Assembly: GCA_022448985.1 (NCBI GenBank)
Contig: JAKVCR010000018.1
Span: forward strand, 1 to 64,000
DNA: 64,000 bases
Source: Roseibacillus sp.
GTDB taxonomy: Bacteria > Verrucomicrobiota > Verrucomicrobiia > Verrucomicrobiales > Akkermansiaceae
Direction of reading: 5' to 3'
Shown: in pieces, positions 1 to 9,807 of the stretch
How the letters are laid out: each line of letters begins with the position of its first letter
How positions within the stretch are numbered: position 1 is the first letter of the stretch
The notes under the pieces: generated by a model
Told to the model about the DNA's origin: nothing
Databases searched by the model: none
Seen by the model: only the letters and a program-made list of their open reading frames with translations
Made by a program: the position numbers and the translations under genes

Positions 1-43
1 GATGCCCATGGCGAGTCCGTGCGCCTCCGGGTGGAACGGTGAT

Positions 44-232
44 ATGAGCGGGATCGCGGAAGTACAGTGTCCGAGTTGCTTCGAGGTGTTTTCGGTGGCG
101 GTTCCTCCGGTCGTCGAGTGCCCGGCGGACCTGGACTATGATTGTGAGGTCTGTTGCCGTCCCATGGTGATCGCCGTTGATGATGATGGCGATGCGTTGG
201 CACGGGGACTGGATGATTCGATTTCAGGATGA
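44..232 (+). CDS. CPXCG-motif small cysteine-rich protein
   Basis: A 62-residue protein if the ATG at 44 is used. An in-frame ATG at 2 would add 14 residues of no clear character, and the true start could even lie upstream of the window. Two cysteine pairs, C9-P-S-C12 and C34-E-V-C37, are spaced as in a single zinc knuckle, which matches the family of short CPXCG-motif proteins found in many proteobacteria and Verrucomicrobia. Their role is unknown; zinc binding is inferred from the cysteines. The stop codon overlaps the start of the following glycosyltransferase by 4 bases (ATGA), so the two are probably translated together. Confidence 0.7.
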   Translation: MSGIAEVQCPSCFEVFSVAVPPVVECPADLDYDCEVCCRPMVIAVDDDGDALARGLDDSISG

Positions 233-1230
233 GCGGTCCCCGGGTTTCCATCGTGATGCCGGTGTACAACGCCGGGGATACGATTGCGGAGGCGATTGAG
301 AGTTGCCTCCGGCAGAGCATGGAGTCATTCGAGCTGGTCATGGTCCTTGATGGTTGCACCGACCGCTCGGGGGAGATCGTGCGGAGTTACAAGGACCCCC
401 GGATCCGTGTCTGCGAGTTGCAGCACCAGGGGGTCGCACCGGCAGCAACGGAGGCGATCCTGGCCTCCAGGACAGACTTCATTGCCCGCATGGACGCGGA
501 CGACATCTCCCATCCGGAGCGGCTTTCCTCGCAGTATCGCTTCCTTTCGGAGTCATCCACTTTTTCAGCGGTCAGTGGCCAGGTGCATTTGCTCAATCCG
601 CTGGGAGAGGGAATGCAACGCTATGTCGACTGGGTGAATGGATTGCAGGACGCCGGGGATATTGCGCGGGAGAGATTCGTGGAGTGCCCGGTGATTCAGC
701 CGTCCCTGATGATGAGAAGATCTTCCTTTGAGGAGGTCAACGGCTACCGGGAGGTGGCGTGGGCCGAGGATCACGACCTGTTCCTGCGCATGCTCGAAAG
801 AGGAATGCGGATCGGCAAAGTGGATGAGGTCGTGCTCTCCTGGAGGGATAGTGCGGACCGGTTGACCAGGACTCATCCCGCCTACAGCGAGGAACAGGTC
901 TGGAGGATGAAGGCGCATCATCTGGCGCGTGAGCCAAAGGTATCCTCCAATGGGGTGGCGATCTGCGGGGCTGGTCCCATTGGGAAACGCCTGGCACGGT
1001 TGTTACAGGAGGAAGGCGCGGCAGTGCACGGATTTTTCGAGGTGAACCCGCGCCGGGTGGGTGAAGAAATTGGCGGGGTGCCGGTAGTGGGACCAGCGGA
1101 GTTCGGCAGGCGCTGGCGGGATTCGGTTCTTCTCAGTGCGGTCGGGGTGGAGGGAGGTCGGACCCGCGTGCGCGAACTTGCGGAGGGTGAAGGTTACACC
1201 GAGGGGCTGGACTTCTGGTGCTGTTGTTAG
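229..1230 (+). CDS. Family 2 glycosyltransferase with C-terminal Rossmann-like domain
   Basis: A 333-residue protein. The N-terminal GT-A fold has the family 2 opening motif PVYNAG (residues 11-16) and the metal/nucleotide-sugar motif D89-A-D-D92, so it probably transfers a sugar from a nucleotide donor to a polysaccharide or lipid-linked acceptor on the inner face of the membrane. From about residue 243 a second domain begins with a dinucleotide-binding fingerprint (CGAGPIGKR), like the nucleotide-binding part of PglD-type or CoA-binding-type domains. This tail is unusual on a short GT2 enzyme. The protein ends in three cysteines. The start is fixed by the 4-base overlap with the preceding small gene. 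The acceptor cannot be told from the sequence. Confidence 0.85.
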   Translation: MSGPRVSIVMPVYNAGDTIAEAIESCLRQSMESFELVMVLDGCTDRSGEIVRSYKDPRIRVCELQHQGVAPAATEAILASRTDFIARMDADDISHPERLSSQYRFLSESSTFSAVSGQVHLLNPLGEGMQRYVDWVNGLQDAGDIARERFVECPVIQPSLMMRRSSFEEVNGYREVAWAEDHDLFLRMLERGMRIGKVDEVVLSWRDSADRLTRTHPAYSEEQVWRMKAHHLAREPKVSSNGVAICGAGPIGKRLARLLQEEGAAVHGFFEVNPRRVGEEIGGVPVVGPAEFGRRWRDSVLLSAVGVEGGRTRVRELAEGEGYTEGLDFWCCC

Positions 1231-1300
1231 AATACGGGGATTCCGCCCCATTGGAGGATGCCGGCACCTCCAGGGACCTGGGGAGAGGAGAGTATGCTCG

Positions 1301-2749
1301 CTAGGCAAGCACGGACTTGACCACCTTGCCGTGAACATCGGTGAGCCGGTAATCCCGGCCCTGGAAACGATAGCTGAGCTTTTCGTGGTCAAAGCCAAGC
1401 AGGTGCATCCAGGTTGCCTGCAGGTCATGGACATGCACCTTGTCGCGTGCTACCGAGAAACCGAGTTCGTCGGTCTCACCGTGTGAGTAGCCTCCCCGCA
1501 CGCCGCCGCCGGCGATTACCATGCTGTAAGCGTTGGGAAAGTGGTCACGGCCGAGGACCTTGCCCTTCGAGGTGCGCCCTTCGCGGAAAGGGGTGCGGCC
1601 GAATTCCCCGCCGATGATGATCAGGGTCTCGTCGAACAGGCCGCGCTCTTTCAGGTCACGGATCAGTGCTGCTATCGGCTTGTCCATGGTCGCGCATTTA
1701 TTGGTCAGTCCGCCGCGGATGTCCTCCTTGGGATTGGTGCCATGAAAGTCCCATCCCCAGTCGAAGAGCTGCACAAAGCGCACGCCCTGTTCAGTCAGTC
1801 GCCGTGCCAGCAGGCAGTTATTGGCAAGGCTGGCCCCGCCCGGCTTGGCGCCGTAGGCCTCAAGGGTTTTCGCGTTTTCCTTGGAGATGTCCATCACCTC
1901 GGGAACTGCCATCTGCATCCGGAAGGCGAGTTCGTACTGGGAGATGCGGGTCAGGGTCTCCGGGTGGCCGAAGTCCTTTGCAGCCCGTTCATTAAGGTCC
2001 TTGAGCGCGTCCAGGGAACTGCGGCGCATGTTGCGGTCCATTCCTTTCGGGTCGGACAAATACAGCACGGGATCGCCTTTTGATCGGCATTGCACACCCT
2101 GGTATACGGAGGGAATAAAGCCAGCTCCGAAGGAGTTCTTGCCGCCGTTGGGCTGCACGCCGCTGGAGATAAGGACAACGTAGCCAGGAAGGTTCTCATT
2201 CTCAGTGCCGAGACCATAAGTGACCCAGGAACCGAAGGAGGGTCTGCCCGGCCTCGGAGATCCGGTATGCACGAAGAGTTCCGCCGGCGCGTGGTTGAAT
2301 TGCTCGGTCGTCATTGACTTGATGACACACAGATCATCTGCCAGTCCGTGGAAATTGGGAATAGCGTCAGACATCCATGTCCCGCCTTTGCCGAACTGCT
2401 TGAAAGTGCGGGGCGTTCCCATCAGTTTCGGGCGACCGCTGGTGAACGCAAAGCGCTTGCCCTTGTAGAACTCATCGGGGCAGTCCTCATTGTTGCGCTT
2501 GACCAGTTCCGGCTTGTAGTCCCACAGGTCGAGGTGTGGGGGCGAACCGGTGAGGTGGATATAGATGACCCGTTTAGCTTTGCCTTTAAAGTGTGACTTT
2601 TTCGGTGAGAGAGGGTTGGCAGGAGTTTGAGCGGCGACGGCGGTTCCTCCAATCATTTGTTCGAGGGCGATGCTGCCCAGGCTGATGCCGCTGCCTGTCA
2701 GGAAATGGCGGCGCGTCTGGTATTGGAGTTGTTGCTGGTAGAGGTTCAT
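1301..2749 (-). CDS. DUF1501 family secreted protein (pair A)
   Basis: A 482-residue DUF1501 protein. The N-terminus carries a Tat-like signal with a twin arginine (R13-R14-H-F-L) followed by a short hydrophobic stretch, so export in folded form is likely. Family features include the early HLTGSPPHLD segment, the FDWGWDFHG region and the late GGEFGRTP motif that resembles the metal site of the alkaline phosphatase/sulfatase superfamily. Members are very common in Planctomycetes and Verrucomicrobia, always beside a DUF1549/DUF1553 protein, but their reaction is not established. Its ATG overlaps the stop of the upstream partner by 4 bases (2746-2749), which fixes the start and shows translational coupling. 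Confidence 0.93.
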   Translation of the reverse strand: MNLYQQQLQYQTRRHFLTGSGISLGSIALEQMIGGTAVAAQTPANPLSPKKSHFKGKAKRVIYIHLTGSPPHLDLWDYKPELVKRNNEDCPDEFYKGKRFAFTSGRPKLMGTPRTFKQFGKGGTWMSDAIPNFHGLADDLCVIKSMTTEQFNHAPAELFVHTGSPRPGRPSFGSWVTYGLGTENENLPGYVVLISSGVQPNGGKNSFGAGFIPSVYQGVQCRSKGDPVLYLSDPKGMDRNMRRSSLDALKDLNERAAKDFGHPETLTRISQYELAFRMQMAVPEVMDISKENAKTLEAYGAKPGGASLANNCLLARRLTEQGVRFVQLFDWGWDFHGTNPKEDIRGGLTNKCATMDKPIAALIRDLKERGLFDETLIIIGGEFGRTPFREGRTSKGKVLGRDHFPNAYSMVIAGGGVRGGYSHGETDELGFSVARDKVHVHDLQATWMHLLGFDHEKLSYRFQGRDYRLTDVHGKVVKSVLA

Positions 2750-5700
2750 CGCTTCATTAAGAACTCATCAAGATTAAGTAAAACGTTGCCTACCACGGCA
2801 AGTGCCGCAAGTTGGGCATGGTCGGCATCTGCAGGGGCGGCTCCGATTGGCTGGGTGGCCATCATGGTTGCCGCTGCCGGGTTCTGCTTATAGTAGGAGT
2901 GGGCATCGTTAAAAAGCTTCACGAGTCGTTTCAGTTCTGACTCACTGGCAGGACGCGATAGACAAAGTCTGAAGCCCTGCCCGATACCTGAAGTTGCGCT
3001 TTTCGCTGAAATCGCTGCTGTATGCATGCGGCGCCCGAGCGCCTGTGCCGCCTCAATGTAAACCGGGTCGTTAAGGGTCACCAGTGCCTGCAGCGGGGTG
3101 TTGGTTCTGCTGCGACTGACGGTGCAGGTTTCACGGTTAGGCGCATCAAAGGTAGCCATTGAGGGATAAGGGTTGGATCGTCTCCAAGTGGTGTATATTC
3201 CACGACGGTATTTGTCCTCGCCCTTTGAGGTTGACCAGTCAATGCCTCCACCAAAGGCGGCCTTGATGCCAAGGTTTGGTTGATGAGGGCGCACCGGGGC
3301 TCCAAACATTTTCGGGCTTAAGAGGCCGGAAACAGCCAGCGCCTGGTCACGTATCATTTCTGCGGAGAGCCGGAAACGGGGTCCGCGGGCAAGCAGGCGA
3401 TTGTCGGAGTCGGTTTCGATGGAATCCCCATTGATCCTCGAGTCCTGCCGGTAGGCGGCAGAAGTGACCAGCAGCTTGAGGAAGGCTTTCATGTCCCAGC
3501 CGCTTTCCATGAACTCGACTGCCAGCCAGTCGAGCAACTCAGGGTGGGTAGGCAACTCTCCCTGTGAGCCGAACTCTTCGCTGGTGGGCACGATGCCGAT
3601 GCCGAAAATCATCTCCCAGAGACGGTTGGCCATCACGCGCGCGGTTAGTGGGTTGTCCTCATCGGTCAACCATTTGGCCAGGGTCAACCGGTCCATTTTC
3701 CCGGTGTCCTCTGGCGGATGGAATACGGCAGGTAAGCCGGGACTTACCTCTTTGCCCTTGTCCAGATAGTTGCCGCGCATCTGGATGTTGGTTTTCCGTT
3801 CCTTGCCTGCGGCAAGCTCGCGCATGACAGGAACGGTGGTGGTGGGCTTGAGGCTGGCGAGTTGTGTCCTGAGTTTTGTGAGCTCCGCACTGGTCTTGAC
3901 GGTCTGGGGATTAAGCCTGGAGAAGTGATGGAGTAATTCCGTGATCTGTTTTTCGCTGCGCTTTTCTACAGGTATTGCGATGATTTCAGCAACCTTGTGA
4001 GGCAGGGCACGGGGCGCTTGCGAGGAACTGCTGACTGATATCTTGAAGCGCCCGATGGCGTGCTCGACATAGGTTTGCCTGAGAGTGAATTGCAGTTTTC
4101 CCCCGGGTAATGGACTCTCCAGTTCGAAGACAGCATGGTGGTCTTTTCCTAGCTGTGGTGCAACTGCCCATCCGGACTGCCCGTCGGCATTTCCGTCGAT
4201 TGCCAGGGCAACACCAAACTTCTCCTGGTCGAAACTTGAAGTGGCATGGGAGAACACTGCCCGTTGTCCGCCGCCTAGGGATATTTCCTTTTCACGCTGC
4301 GGCGCTTTCTTGTAGGTCTCGCTCCAGACTGTCCCGCGCTTGTCGTCGAGCAGGGAGAGTTTGAAGCCATCAAGCCTTGGGCCAACCCCGGCATCGGTGC
4401 GGTTCCAGACCACGATGCGTGAAATGTCGTGCTGTTCACCGAGATCGACTTCCCAGAACAGGTTCTCCTTGCCGAGTGCGGTGTGTGCAACGCTTCCCGC
4501 CTCGTATTTTCCGTTGGTGTTGCCGTCAATTGCCCGCCCGGCCACTGCGTCAGCATAATTGCCCGCCTGACTTGCCTTGCCCTTCAGCGCCACATTCTCG
4601 GTGCCGCTGAATACCTGGACCTCGGCGATGTTAATGATCTTGTCTTTGCCGGGCAGGTCGATGCGCACAAAGCGGCCAAGCTTGGATGGTGAATCCGCCG
4701 TGCTAACCAGTTCGATCTCATTGAGCACGAAATTGCCCTTCTTCCGGCCGGGACCCTTCCCGGGACTGAGGCTCTCATGACTCAAGACATCGAGTCGGAC
4801 AGCGGTGATTGCCGTGTTTTTTGCGAGGCCCTCAATGGTGTAAGTGTCCGTTGGTGCCGACTTGCCGCCCACCAGGTAGGAGCCGTCATCCAGGCGCGTA
4901 AAGGTTGCTTCCGAATTGGCGGTTGCCGATATTTCGCCGAGAGGTAACCACTGTTTTTTTTCGCCAACCAGTCCCGCTTCCCATTTTGTCAGGGCTTCAA
5001 GGGTTTGCGTATCTGGGGTAACGAGTAATTTTTCCAGTTCGGCGATTTGTGTCTCGATTTCCTCCTGTTGCTGTTTTTGCGCGCCACTCAAGACCGGGAT
5101 AGTGGGGCTTTCATCACGACGGTCAGCGTCCTGGGTCTGGTTGAGGATGGCGAACATCCTGAAATACTCCTCTTGTGAAATAGGGTCGTATTTATGGGTG
5201 TGGCACTGCGCACAGGCCATGGTGGTGCCCATCCAGGTGGCCATGGTGGTGTTGACACGGTCGACGATCGCGACGTTGCGGTATTCCTCGTCGTTTGTGC
5301 CGCCTTCGTTATTGGTTTGAGTATTGCGGTGAAAGGCGGTCGCTACCAGTTGACCATTGGTTGGTTTTTCCAGAAGATCTCCAGCTATTTGTTCAATGGT
5401 GAACTGATTGAAAGGCTTGTTTTGATTAAAGGAGCGGATCACATAGTCGCGATAGGCCCAGATGGTGCGTGCCGGGTCATCAGCGTAGCCCGAGGAGTCC
5501 GCGTAACGCGCCAGGTCAAGCCACATGCGCGCCCAGTGCTCACCGAAGGCGGGTTTTGCCAGCAGGCGGTCGACAAGTTCAGGGTAGGAGCCTGGATTTT
5601 TGTCGGCGATGAAGGTGTCAACCTCCTCTAATGTCGGGGGCAACCCGGTGAGGTCGAGTGAGAGCCTGCGGATCAGGGTATATTTATCGGCTTCCGGGGA

Positions 5701-6198
5701 CGCGCTGAGTCCTTTCTGTTTACGCTGGATCTCGAGAAAGACATCAATGACATCGGTGTCTTTTACCTTTCCGTTAGCAAGGGTTGGCACTGCGGGGCGC
5801 GAGGGCTTTACATATGACCAGTGCGTTTCATATTTTGCGCCTTCTTTAATCCATTGCTTGAAGATGGTGACTTGCTCGGCAGTTAAGCGTTTGCCGTGCT
5901 TTGGCGGAGGCATCAAATCATCAGGGTCGTCGGCGCTGATACGGTAGATGAGTTCGCTGGCGTCGATATTGCCCGCGACAACTGCCCGGATGCCATCGTT
6001 GTCGGCAGTCGCCCCGTCGCGGGTGTCGAGTCGCAGCTTGGCTTTTCGCTCCTTCTCGTCCGGTCCGTGGCAGGCAAGGCAGTTGTTTGAAAGGATGGGC
6101 CGGATATCGCGATTGAAATCGATCTCGGCACCCGTGGCCCCGCCATGGATAACAACCACGCTGAGGAGGAGCAGGAGGGATCGAATTTGCAGATTCAT
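2746..6198 (-). CDS. Planctomycete-type cytochrome C, DUF1549/DUF1553 protein (pair A)
   Basis: A 1150-residue secreted protein. A signal peptide (about residues 1-24) precedes a PSCyt1 haem-type domain with C40-L-A-C43-H44 and the usual MPPP loop. A DUF1549 domain follows, with a second CxxCH at C329-C332-H333 (ACAQCHTHK). The middle part, roughly residues 430-640, holds galactose-binding/discoidin-like segments, and the C-terminal third is DUF1553. Two CxxCH sites suggest covalent haem and an electron-transfer role outside the cytoplasm, but family function is not settled. It is the first gene of the pair with DUF1501. It is about 250 residues longer than its counterpart at 18.1 kb, mainly because of the galactose-binding insert. 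Confidence 0.92.
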   Translation of the reverse strand: MNLQIRSLLLLLSVVVIHGGATGAEIDFNRDIRPILSNNCLACHGPDEKERKAKLRLDTRDGATADNDGIRAVVAGNIDASELIYRISADDPDDLMPPPKHGKRLTAEQVTIFKQWIKEGAKYETHWSYVKPSRPAVPTLANGKVKDTDVIDVFLEIQRKQKGLSASPEADKYTLIRRLSLDLTGLPPTLEEVDTFIADKNPGSYPELVDRLLAKPAFGEHWARMWLDLARYADSSGYADDPARTIWAYRDYVIRSFNQNKPFNQFTIEQIAGDLLEKPTNGQLVATAFHRNTQTNNEGGTNDEEYRNVAIVDRVNTTMATWMGTTMACAQCHTHKYDPISQEEYFRMFAILNQTQDADRRDESPTIPVLSGAQKQQQEEIETQIAELEKLLVTPDTQTLEALTKWEAGLVGEKKQWLPLGEISATANSEATFTRLDDGSYLVGGKSAPTDTYTIEGLAKNTAITAVRLDVLSHESLSPGKGPGRKKGNFVLNEIELVSTADSPSKLGRFVRIDLPGKDKIINIAEVQVFSGTENVALKGKASQAGNYADAVAGRAIDGNTNGKYEAGSVAHTALGKENLFWEVDLGEQHDISRIVVWNRTDAGVGPRLDGFKLSLLDDKRGTVWSETYKKAPQREKEISLGGGQRAVFSHATSSFDQEKFGVALAIDGNADGQSGWAVAPQLGKDHHAVFELESPLPGGKLQFTLRQTYVEHAIGRFKISVSSSSQAPRALPHKVAEIIAIPVEKRSEKQITELLHHFSRLNPQTVKTSAELTKLRTQLASLKPTTTVPVMRELAAGKERKTNIQMRGNYLDKGKEVSPGLPAVFHPPEDTGKMDRLTLAKWLTDEDNPLTARVMANRLWEMIFGIGIVPTSEEFGSQGELPTHPELLDWLAVEFMESGWDMKAFLKLLVTSAAYRQDSRINGDSIETDSDNRLLARGPRFRLSAEMIRDQALAVSGLLSPKMFGAPVRPHQPNLGIKAAFGGGIDWSTSKGEDKYRRGIYTTWRRSNPYPSMATFDAPNRETCTVSRSRTNTPLQALVTLNDPVYIEAAQALGRRMHTAAISAKSATSGIGQGFRLCLSRPASESELKRLVKLFNDAHSYYKQNPAAATMMATQPIGAAPADADHAQLAALAVVGNVLLNLDEFLMKR

Positions 6199-6418
6199 TC
6201 CGTTGGTGGGATTCTAAGGGGCGAAGTTTTGGGGAGGCTATCGCATCTTCCGGTGCGTGGGGAGAGGATTTGGGCCGAAATACTGAGAATCTTGGGCAAG
6301 GCGAGGGCTGGAAGGCGGAGGCGGGGATCGCTCTGCAGGAGCCGCGCCCTCAGCCATTGCTAGTTCCGCCTTGATCGAGACTGCAGAATCGGGGACCGTC
6401 CGCTCACCTTACTCCTGG

Positions 6419-6498
<80 letters not shown>

Positions 6499-6531
6499 CC
6501 TTTATGTGTCGGGTTCTTGAAGAGAGGGGCC

Positions 6532-7686
6532 TTACTCCGGGATCGAGTAATAGAGCTGCTCAAGGGTAAGAACGACGTAGGAGGTGACGAGTATATCGTC
6601 ATTCTCCCACCAGCGGGAATTTTCGTTGACCCAGGACCCATCCTTGCCCTGGTTGCTCACAAGGAGACGTCCGAGATCCTTGCGCCAGTCTACCTTGGTG
6701 CCGTCTGGTCGTTCGAGGAGGTCAATGCCGGCAGCAACGAGGCTCTTGGTCATGGCATGGTAATAGTAATAGAGGCCCTGCTGTCCGAGGCCGGGATTCT
6801 CTTTCAGGGTATAATTATCGCCAAGCCACCTGAGGACCGACTTGACCCGCTTGTCCTCCGGCTTGAGGTCGGCATAAATGAGGGAAAGCAGTCCGGCGTA
6901 GGACATTGAACCGTAGGAGCGCAGGGCCGTTTGCCCATCGGGAAGCTTGCGTTCGCCGGCCTTGCTGTCGCCCGGGAAGTAGACGAATCCCCCTTCATCT
7001 TCCTCGGACACCGCGGTGACCTGGTCGTTGGTTGATTCGAGGTTCTGGCAGCGGGAGATAAAGTTCAGGGCGGCTTTCCAGTCGAGCTCGGGTTGTTTGC
7101 CGACCTTGTTATCCTTGGCGATCTGCCGGGAGTGGTAGAGCGCTTCGATAGCAAGGTAGGTGTTAGACATATCGGAGTGGGCATAGGTGCCTCCATAGCC
7201 AACTCCCCCGTCATACTTGTTATCAGCAGTGCCCTTGTTGCCCCAGTCGGTCTGCTGATTGATGAGGAATTCCCGGGCCTTCAGGATGACCGGTTCATCT
7301 TCTTCCCGTCCGCGAGCGAGGAGGGCCATGATGGAGGAAGAGGTGTTGTAGGTGGCCAGACCCTTGACGTAGATCCCGCCATCATCCTTCTGCTGCTTTA
7401 GCAACCAGCCGAATCCACGTTCGATATGTTCCGGATGGGCCTTGGTGTAATCGAGGCCGGGGTCGCGCATCATGGCGGCAAGGACCAGGCCAGTCAGGGC
7501 TGGCGTTTCCTTTTCAGCCCAGAAACCCTCTTTTTCCTGCTGGCTCTTGAGGAACGAGTTGCCCTTGCGGATGGCGCGCTCCATTTCGAGGCGCAGCGAG
7601 AGGTATTCGCTCTGCTCCTGGGCCTGGAGTTGAATGGTCGCGCACAGCGTCGTGGCGGCGAGGATGGGGACAAGAAGGACATTCAT
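6532..7686 (-). CDS. Prenyltransferase/squalene-oxidase repeat protein
   Basis: A 384-residue protein with an N-terminal signal peptide (cleavage near residue 22, after LQAQ). The body consists of alpha-barrel repeats of the prenyltransferase/squalene-cyclase type: short helices separated by D-G-G and Q-(x)n-G-x-W/Y segments, for example QKDDGGIYVKG and QGKDGSWVNE. The catalytic DxDD motif of squalene-hopene cyclases is not visible and the protein is secreted, so a binding or structural role is more likely than cyclisation. Similar secreted repeat proteins are common in Planctomycetes and Verrucomicrobia. The YdjY-domain gene ends 22 bases upstream, so the two probably form an operon. Confidence 0.85.
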   Translation of the reverse strand: MNVLLVPILAATTLCATIQLQAQEQSEYLSLRLEMERAIRKGNSFLKSQQEKEGFWAEKETPALTGLVLAAMMRDPGLDYTKAHPEHIERGFGWLLKQQKDDGGIYVKGLATYNTSSSIMALLARGREEDEPVILKAREFLINQQTDWGNKGTADNKYDGGVGYGGTYAHSDMSNTYLAIEALYHSRQIAKDNKVGKQPELDWKAALNFISRCQNLESTNDQVTAVSEEDEGGFVYFPGDSKAGERKLPDGQTALRSYGSMSYAGLLSLIYADLKPEDKRVKSVLRWLGDNYTLKENPGLGQQGLYYYYHAMTKSLVAAGIDLLERPDGTKVDWRKDLGRLLVSNQGKDGSWVNENSRWWENDDILVTSYVVLTLEQLYYSIPE

Positions 7687-7707
7687 GATTCTGGAAGTTC
7701 AATTCTC

Positions 7708-8601
7708 CTAGAGTGGAGAAGGTTCTGGGGAGGGACTCCTGTTAAACGTGGGAGCAAGGTTCTCTGATATTCGAGGAGGGGTTTCCAGCAATCCAAGGAT
7801 GCCAGGAGGACAGTCTTCCGTTTCTCCGGGTTGCCTCCCGCTGTTTCCCCTGAGTCGACCAGTGGCTTTTTTCTCCCCGTCCGCTTTTCCTTGGAGGAAG
7901 GGTTTGATGGTGACTGTGACCGAGGTGCCTACCTTCGGAACACGTGCAGTGGTGGGGATCCAGACATCGTCGAGATTTCCGTCCCTCCCAGGCCAGTTAA
8001 AGAGGGAGGCGTTATTGGTAAAAAGGGCCACAATGTCGCCGGAGGCTTCGGCCTGGAATGAGTTCTCGTGAACGTAGGAGCCCCCGTAGACCCAGGGCTT
8101 GGGGGCCAGGGGCTTCTTGGTTACGGTGTGGGTGATCCAGTCGTTAAGGGTGGCGGCCTGCACCTTGCCGTCCTTGTTCTTCCACTGGAGGTGGATCTCG
8201 GCCCGGGCGGCGTTCCTGATCTCCTCGGGAACCTTCGGGAACTTGCCGGTAGGGCGGAAGTCCTCACCCAGGATGGGGAACAGTTCCTTGGACTCCTTAT
8301 ATCCCAGGATCTTCAGGGCGATGTTGACGTGGAAGGGGCGCGCCTTGGTGATGAGAATCGCTTCATGGATTTTGCCATTTTGATGGACGACGGCATACTC
8401 CAGGGCGCCCTCCTGCATGTTGACCTCAGCCGGAAAATTGATCTCCCGGGTCTTCTGGTGGAAGGTGACCAGACCTACCTCAAACTTGCCATTGCCGAGG
8501 TCGCGCACCGGGGGGACCTCCGCGCCTGGCTTCTTCCCGTCCTGGGCGAGGACGAGACCGCCAAGGAGCGGAAACGCGGAGGCAAGAGCCAGTCTTAACA
8601 T
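7708..8601 (-). CDS. YdjY-domain secreted protein
   Basis: A 297-residue protein from the ATG at 8601. A longer in-frame start at 8664 is open but would bury the signal peptide (LRLALASAFPLLGGLVLAQ). After the signal, the stretch FHQKTREINFPAEVNMQEGA and the following HVNIALKILGY region match the YdjY domain, a family of unknown function often next to redox or membrane proteins. The C-terminal half contains an all-beta region with the WVYGGSYVHENSF segment. The last 30 residues are proline-rich. It sits 22 bases upstream of the squalene-cyclase-like gene on the same strand. I cannot assign an activity. Confidence 0.78.
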   Translation of the reverse strand: MLRLALASAFPLLGGLVLAQDGKKPGAEVPPVRDLGNGKFEVGLVTFHQKTREINFPAEVNMQEGALEYAVVHQNGKIHEAILITKARPFHVNIALKILGYKESKELFPILGEDFRPTGKFPKVPEEIRNAARAEIHLQWKNKDGKVQAATLNDWITHTVTKKPLAPKPWVYGGSYVHENSFQAEASGDIVALFTNNASLFNWPGRDGNLDDVWIPTTARVPKVGTSVTVTIKPFLQGKADGEKKATGRLRGNSGRQPGETEDCPPGILGLLETPPRISENLAPTFNRSPSPEPSPL

Positions 8602-8781
8602 GCCGTTAGTGTGGGCCGGATCGGCTCCCCTGTCAAAGGAGCACCGGGTGCCGGGTGCCCACAAAAGACAAACAGGTCAATTATTGGTCATTACCTGTCC
8701 AACCGCTGTGCAGAACCACCAAACAGTGAGTGCTGATTCAGGGGGTGGTGGGTCAGATCTGCTCCATTTCCGGTTCGTTCG

Positions 8782-9702
8782 TCAGTTTTGGCCGGAGGAG
8801 GAGCGATTAAGCGATTCTGCGAAGCGGAGCCAGTGCAACCGGGTGACCTGCCGCTGGAAATCGAGTTTGGGATTTCCCGGATGGTTGCTGCTCTGCGGAG
8901 GGACGATCCCGTCTACATCGGTGAGCTCCTGGCGGACTAATTGGTAGGAGTTGGAAAGAATGAGAAGGCGGTGATGCTCGATCTCATCGTTGCCGGGTGT
9001 CATGGAGCGTAATCGAGGCTGGTCCTTCCTGGAGCCGGAGAAATGGATGGCAATGGGTGCGCTTACGCCTTTGTTGCCGGAGCGCGAGGATGTGATGCGT
9101 GCTTCGATGAGAAGGGCGTGGTCGGAATCCTGCCGCAGGAAGTCTGCCGCCTGCTGGGCGGCCTGCTTGAGGTTATCGGAAGTGCGCCGTGGGTTGCCGA
9201 GTTGGAGGAGGAGGGGGATATCGCCAGCTGGATCGATGTTCCAATGGGTCAGAGTGGGGCGGATGCGAGCTACCGCATCCTCAGCTGTCCTCCGTTCCCG
9301 GGGGGAGGGATGGCAGGAGTCGAGGACACGCTCCCAGGCCAGGAGGGAGCGGTCCCAGTGACCCTGGAGTTCCAGTTCGGTGGCTAGGCTCAGGAGGTAG
9401 CCGGCCCCCTTGGGCGCATGCTCGGAATACTCGGCGAGTCCCGGTGCACTCTCAAGGTCTCCCAAGTCAAAGTCGGGCTTTTTGGGGGACGGCGAGGGGG
9501 TGGGCGTTTCAGACTTCGGAAGCTCTGCACCCGGGACAGGTTCGGAGGACACAGGGTTGCCCGCCGGGTCGGTCATGAATTGAGGGAGCGGCTTGATCAC
9601 TCCCGTGGGGGTGAGAAAGTCCATATCCCTGGTACGGAGCCACCAGAATGAAGCCACTGCCAGAAGCGAAATACCGACGACTATCGGAATGGGAATTCGC
9701 AC
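8782..9702 (-). CDS. Unknown single-pass membrane protein
   Basis: I do not recognise this family. The reading frame is open from a TTG at 9762, but a GTG at 9702 places a transmembrane helix (IPIPIVVGISLLAVASFWWL) directly at the N-terminus, so I prefer 306 residues. A proline/serine/threonine-rich linker follows (about residues 45-75). Then comes a helical region that looks like one or two TPR-type repeats (LSLATELELQGHWDRSLLAW). The remainder is predicted periplasmic or extracytoplasmic with no motif I can name. It lies just downstream of rplS on the same strand and may be co-transcribed, though nothing suggests a ribosomal role. Confidence 0.6.
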   Translation of the reverse strand: MRIPIPIVVGISLLAVASFWWLRTRDMDFLTPTGVIKPLPQFMTDPAGNPVSSEPVPGAELPKSETPTPSPSPKKPDFDLGDLESAPGLAEYSEHAPKGAGYLLSLATELELQGHWDRSLLAWERVLDSCHPSPRERRTAEDAVARIRPTLTHWNIDPAGDIPLLLQLGNPRRTSDNLKQAAQQAADFLRQDSDHALLIEARITSSRSGNKGVSAPIAIHFSGSRKDQPRLRSMTPGNDEIEHHRLLILSNSYQLVRQELTDVDGIVPPQSSNHPGNPKLDFQRQVTRLHWLRFAESLNRSSSGQN

Positions 9703-9807
9703 GTTGAGACAGGATCCCTCATGTCTTCCGGATTTCAAGCCTCGGAAGAGCGGGAAGAGCAAATGTGTCCCCGGGGACAGCCTTTGCCGATAGCGCGAAG
9801 GGCCGCG

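Noticed and set aside
1253-1271. Inverted repeat between the convergent GT2 and DUF1501 genes as an intrinsic terminator.
   Set aside because: It has almost no loop and no T-tract on either side.
9703-9762. A TTG start for the membrane protein upstream of 9702.
   Set aside because: It would place 20 polar residues before the transmembrane helix; the GTG at 9702 gives a normal membrane N-terminus.
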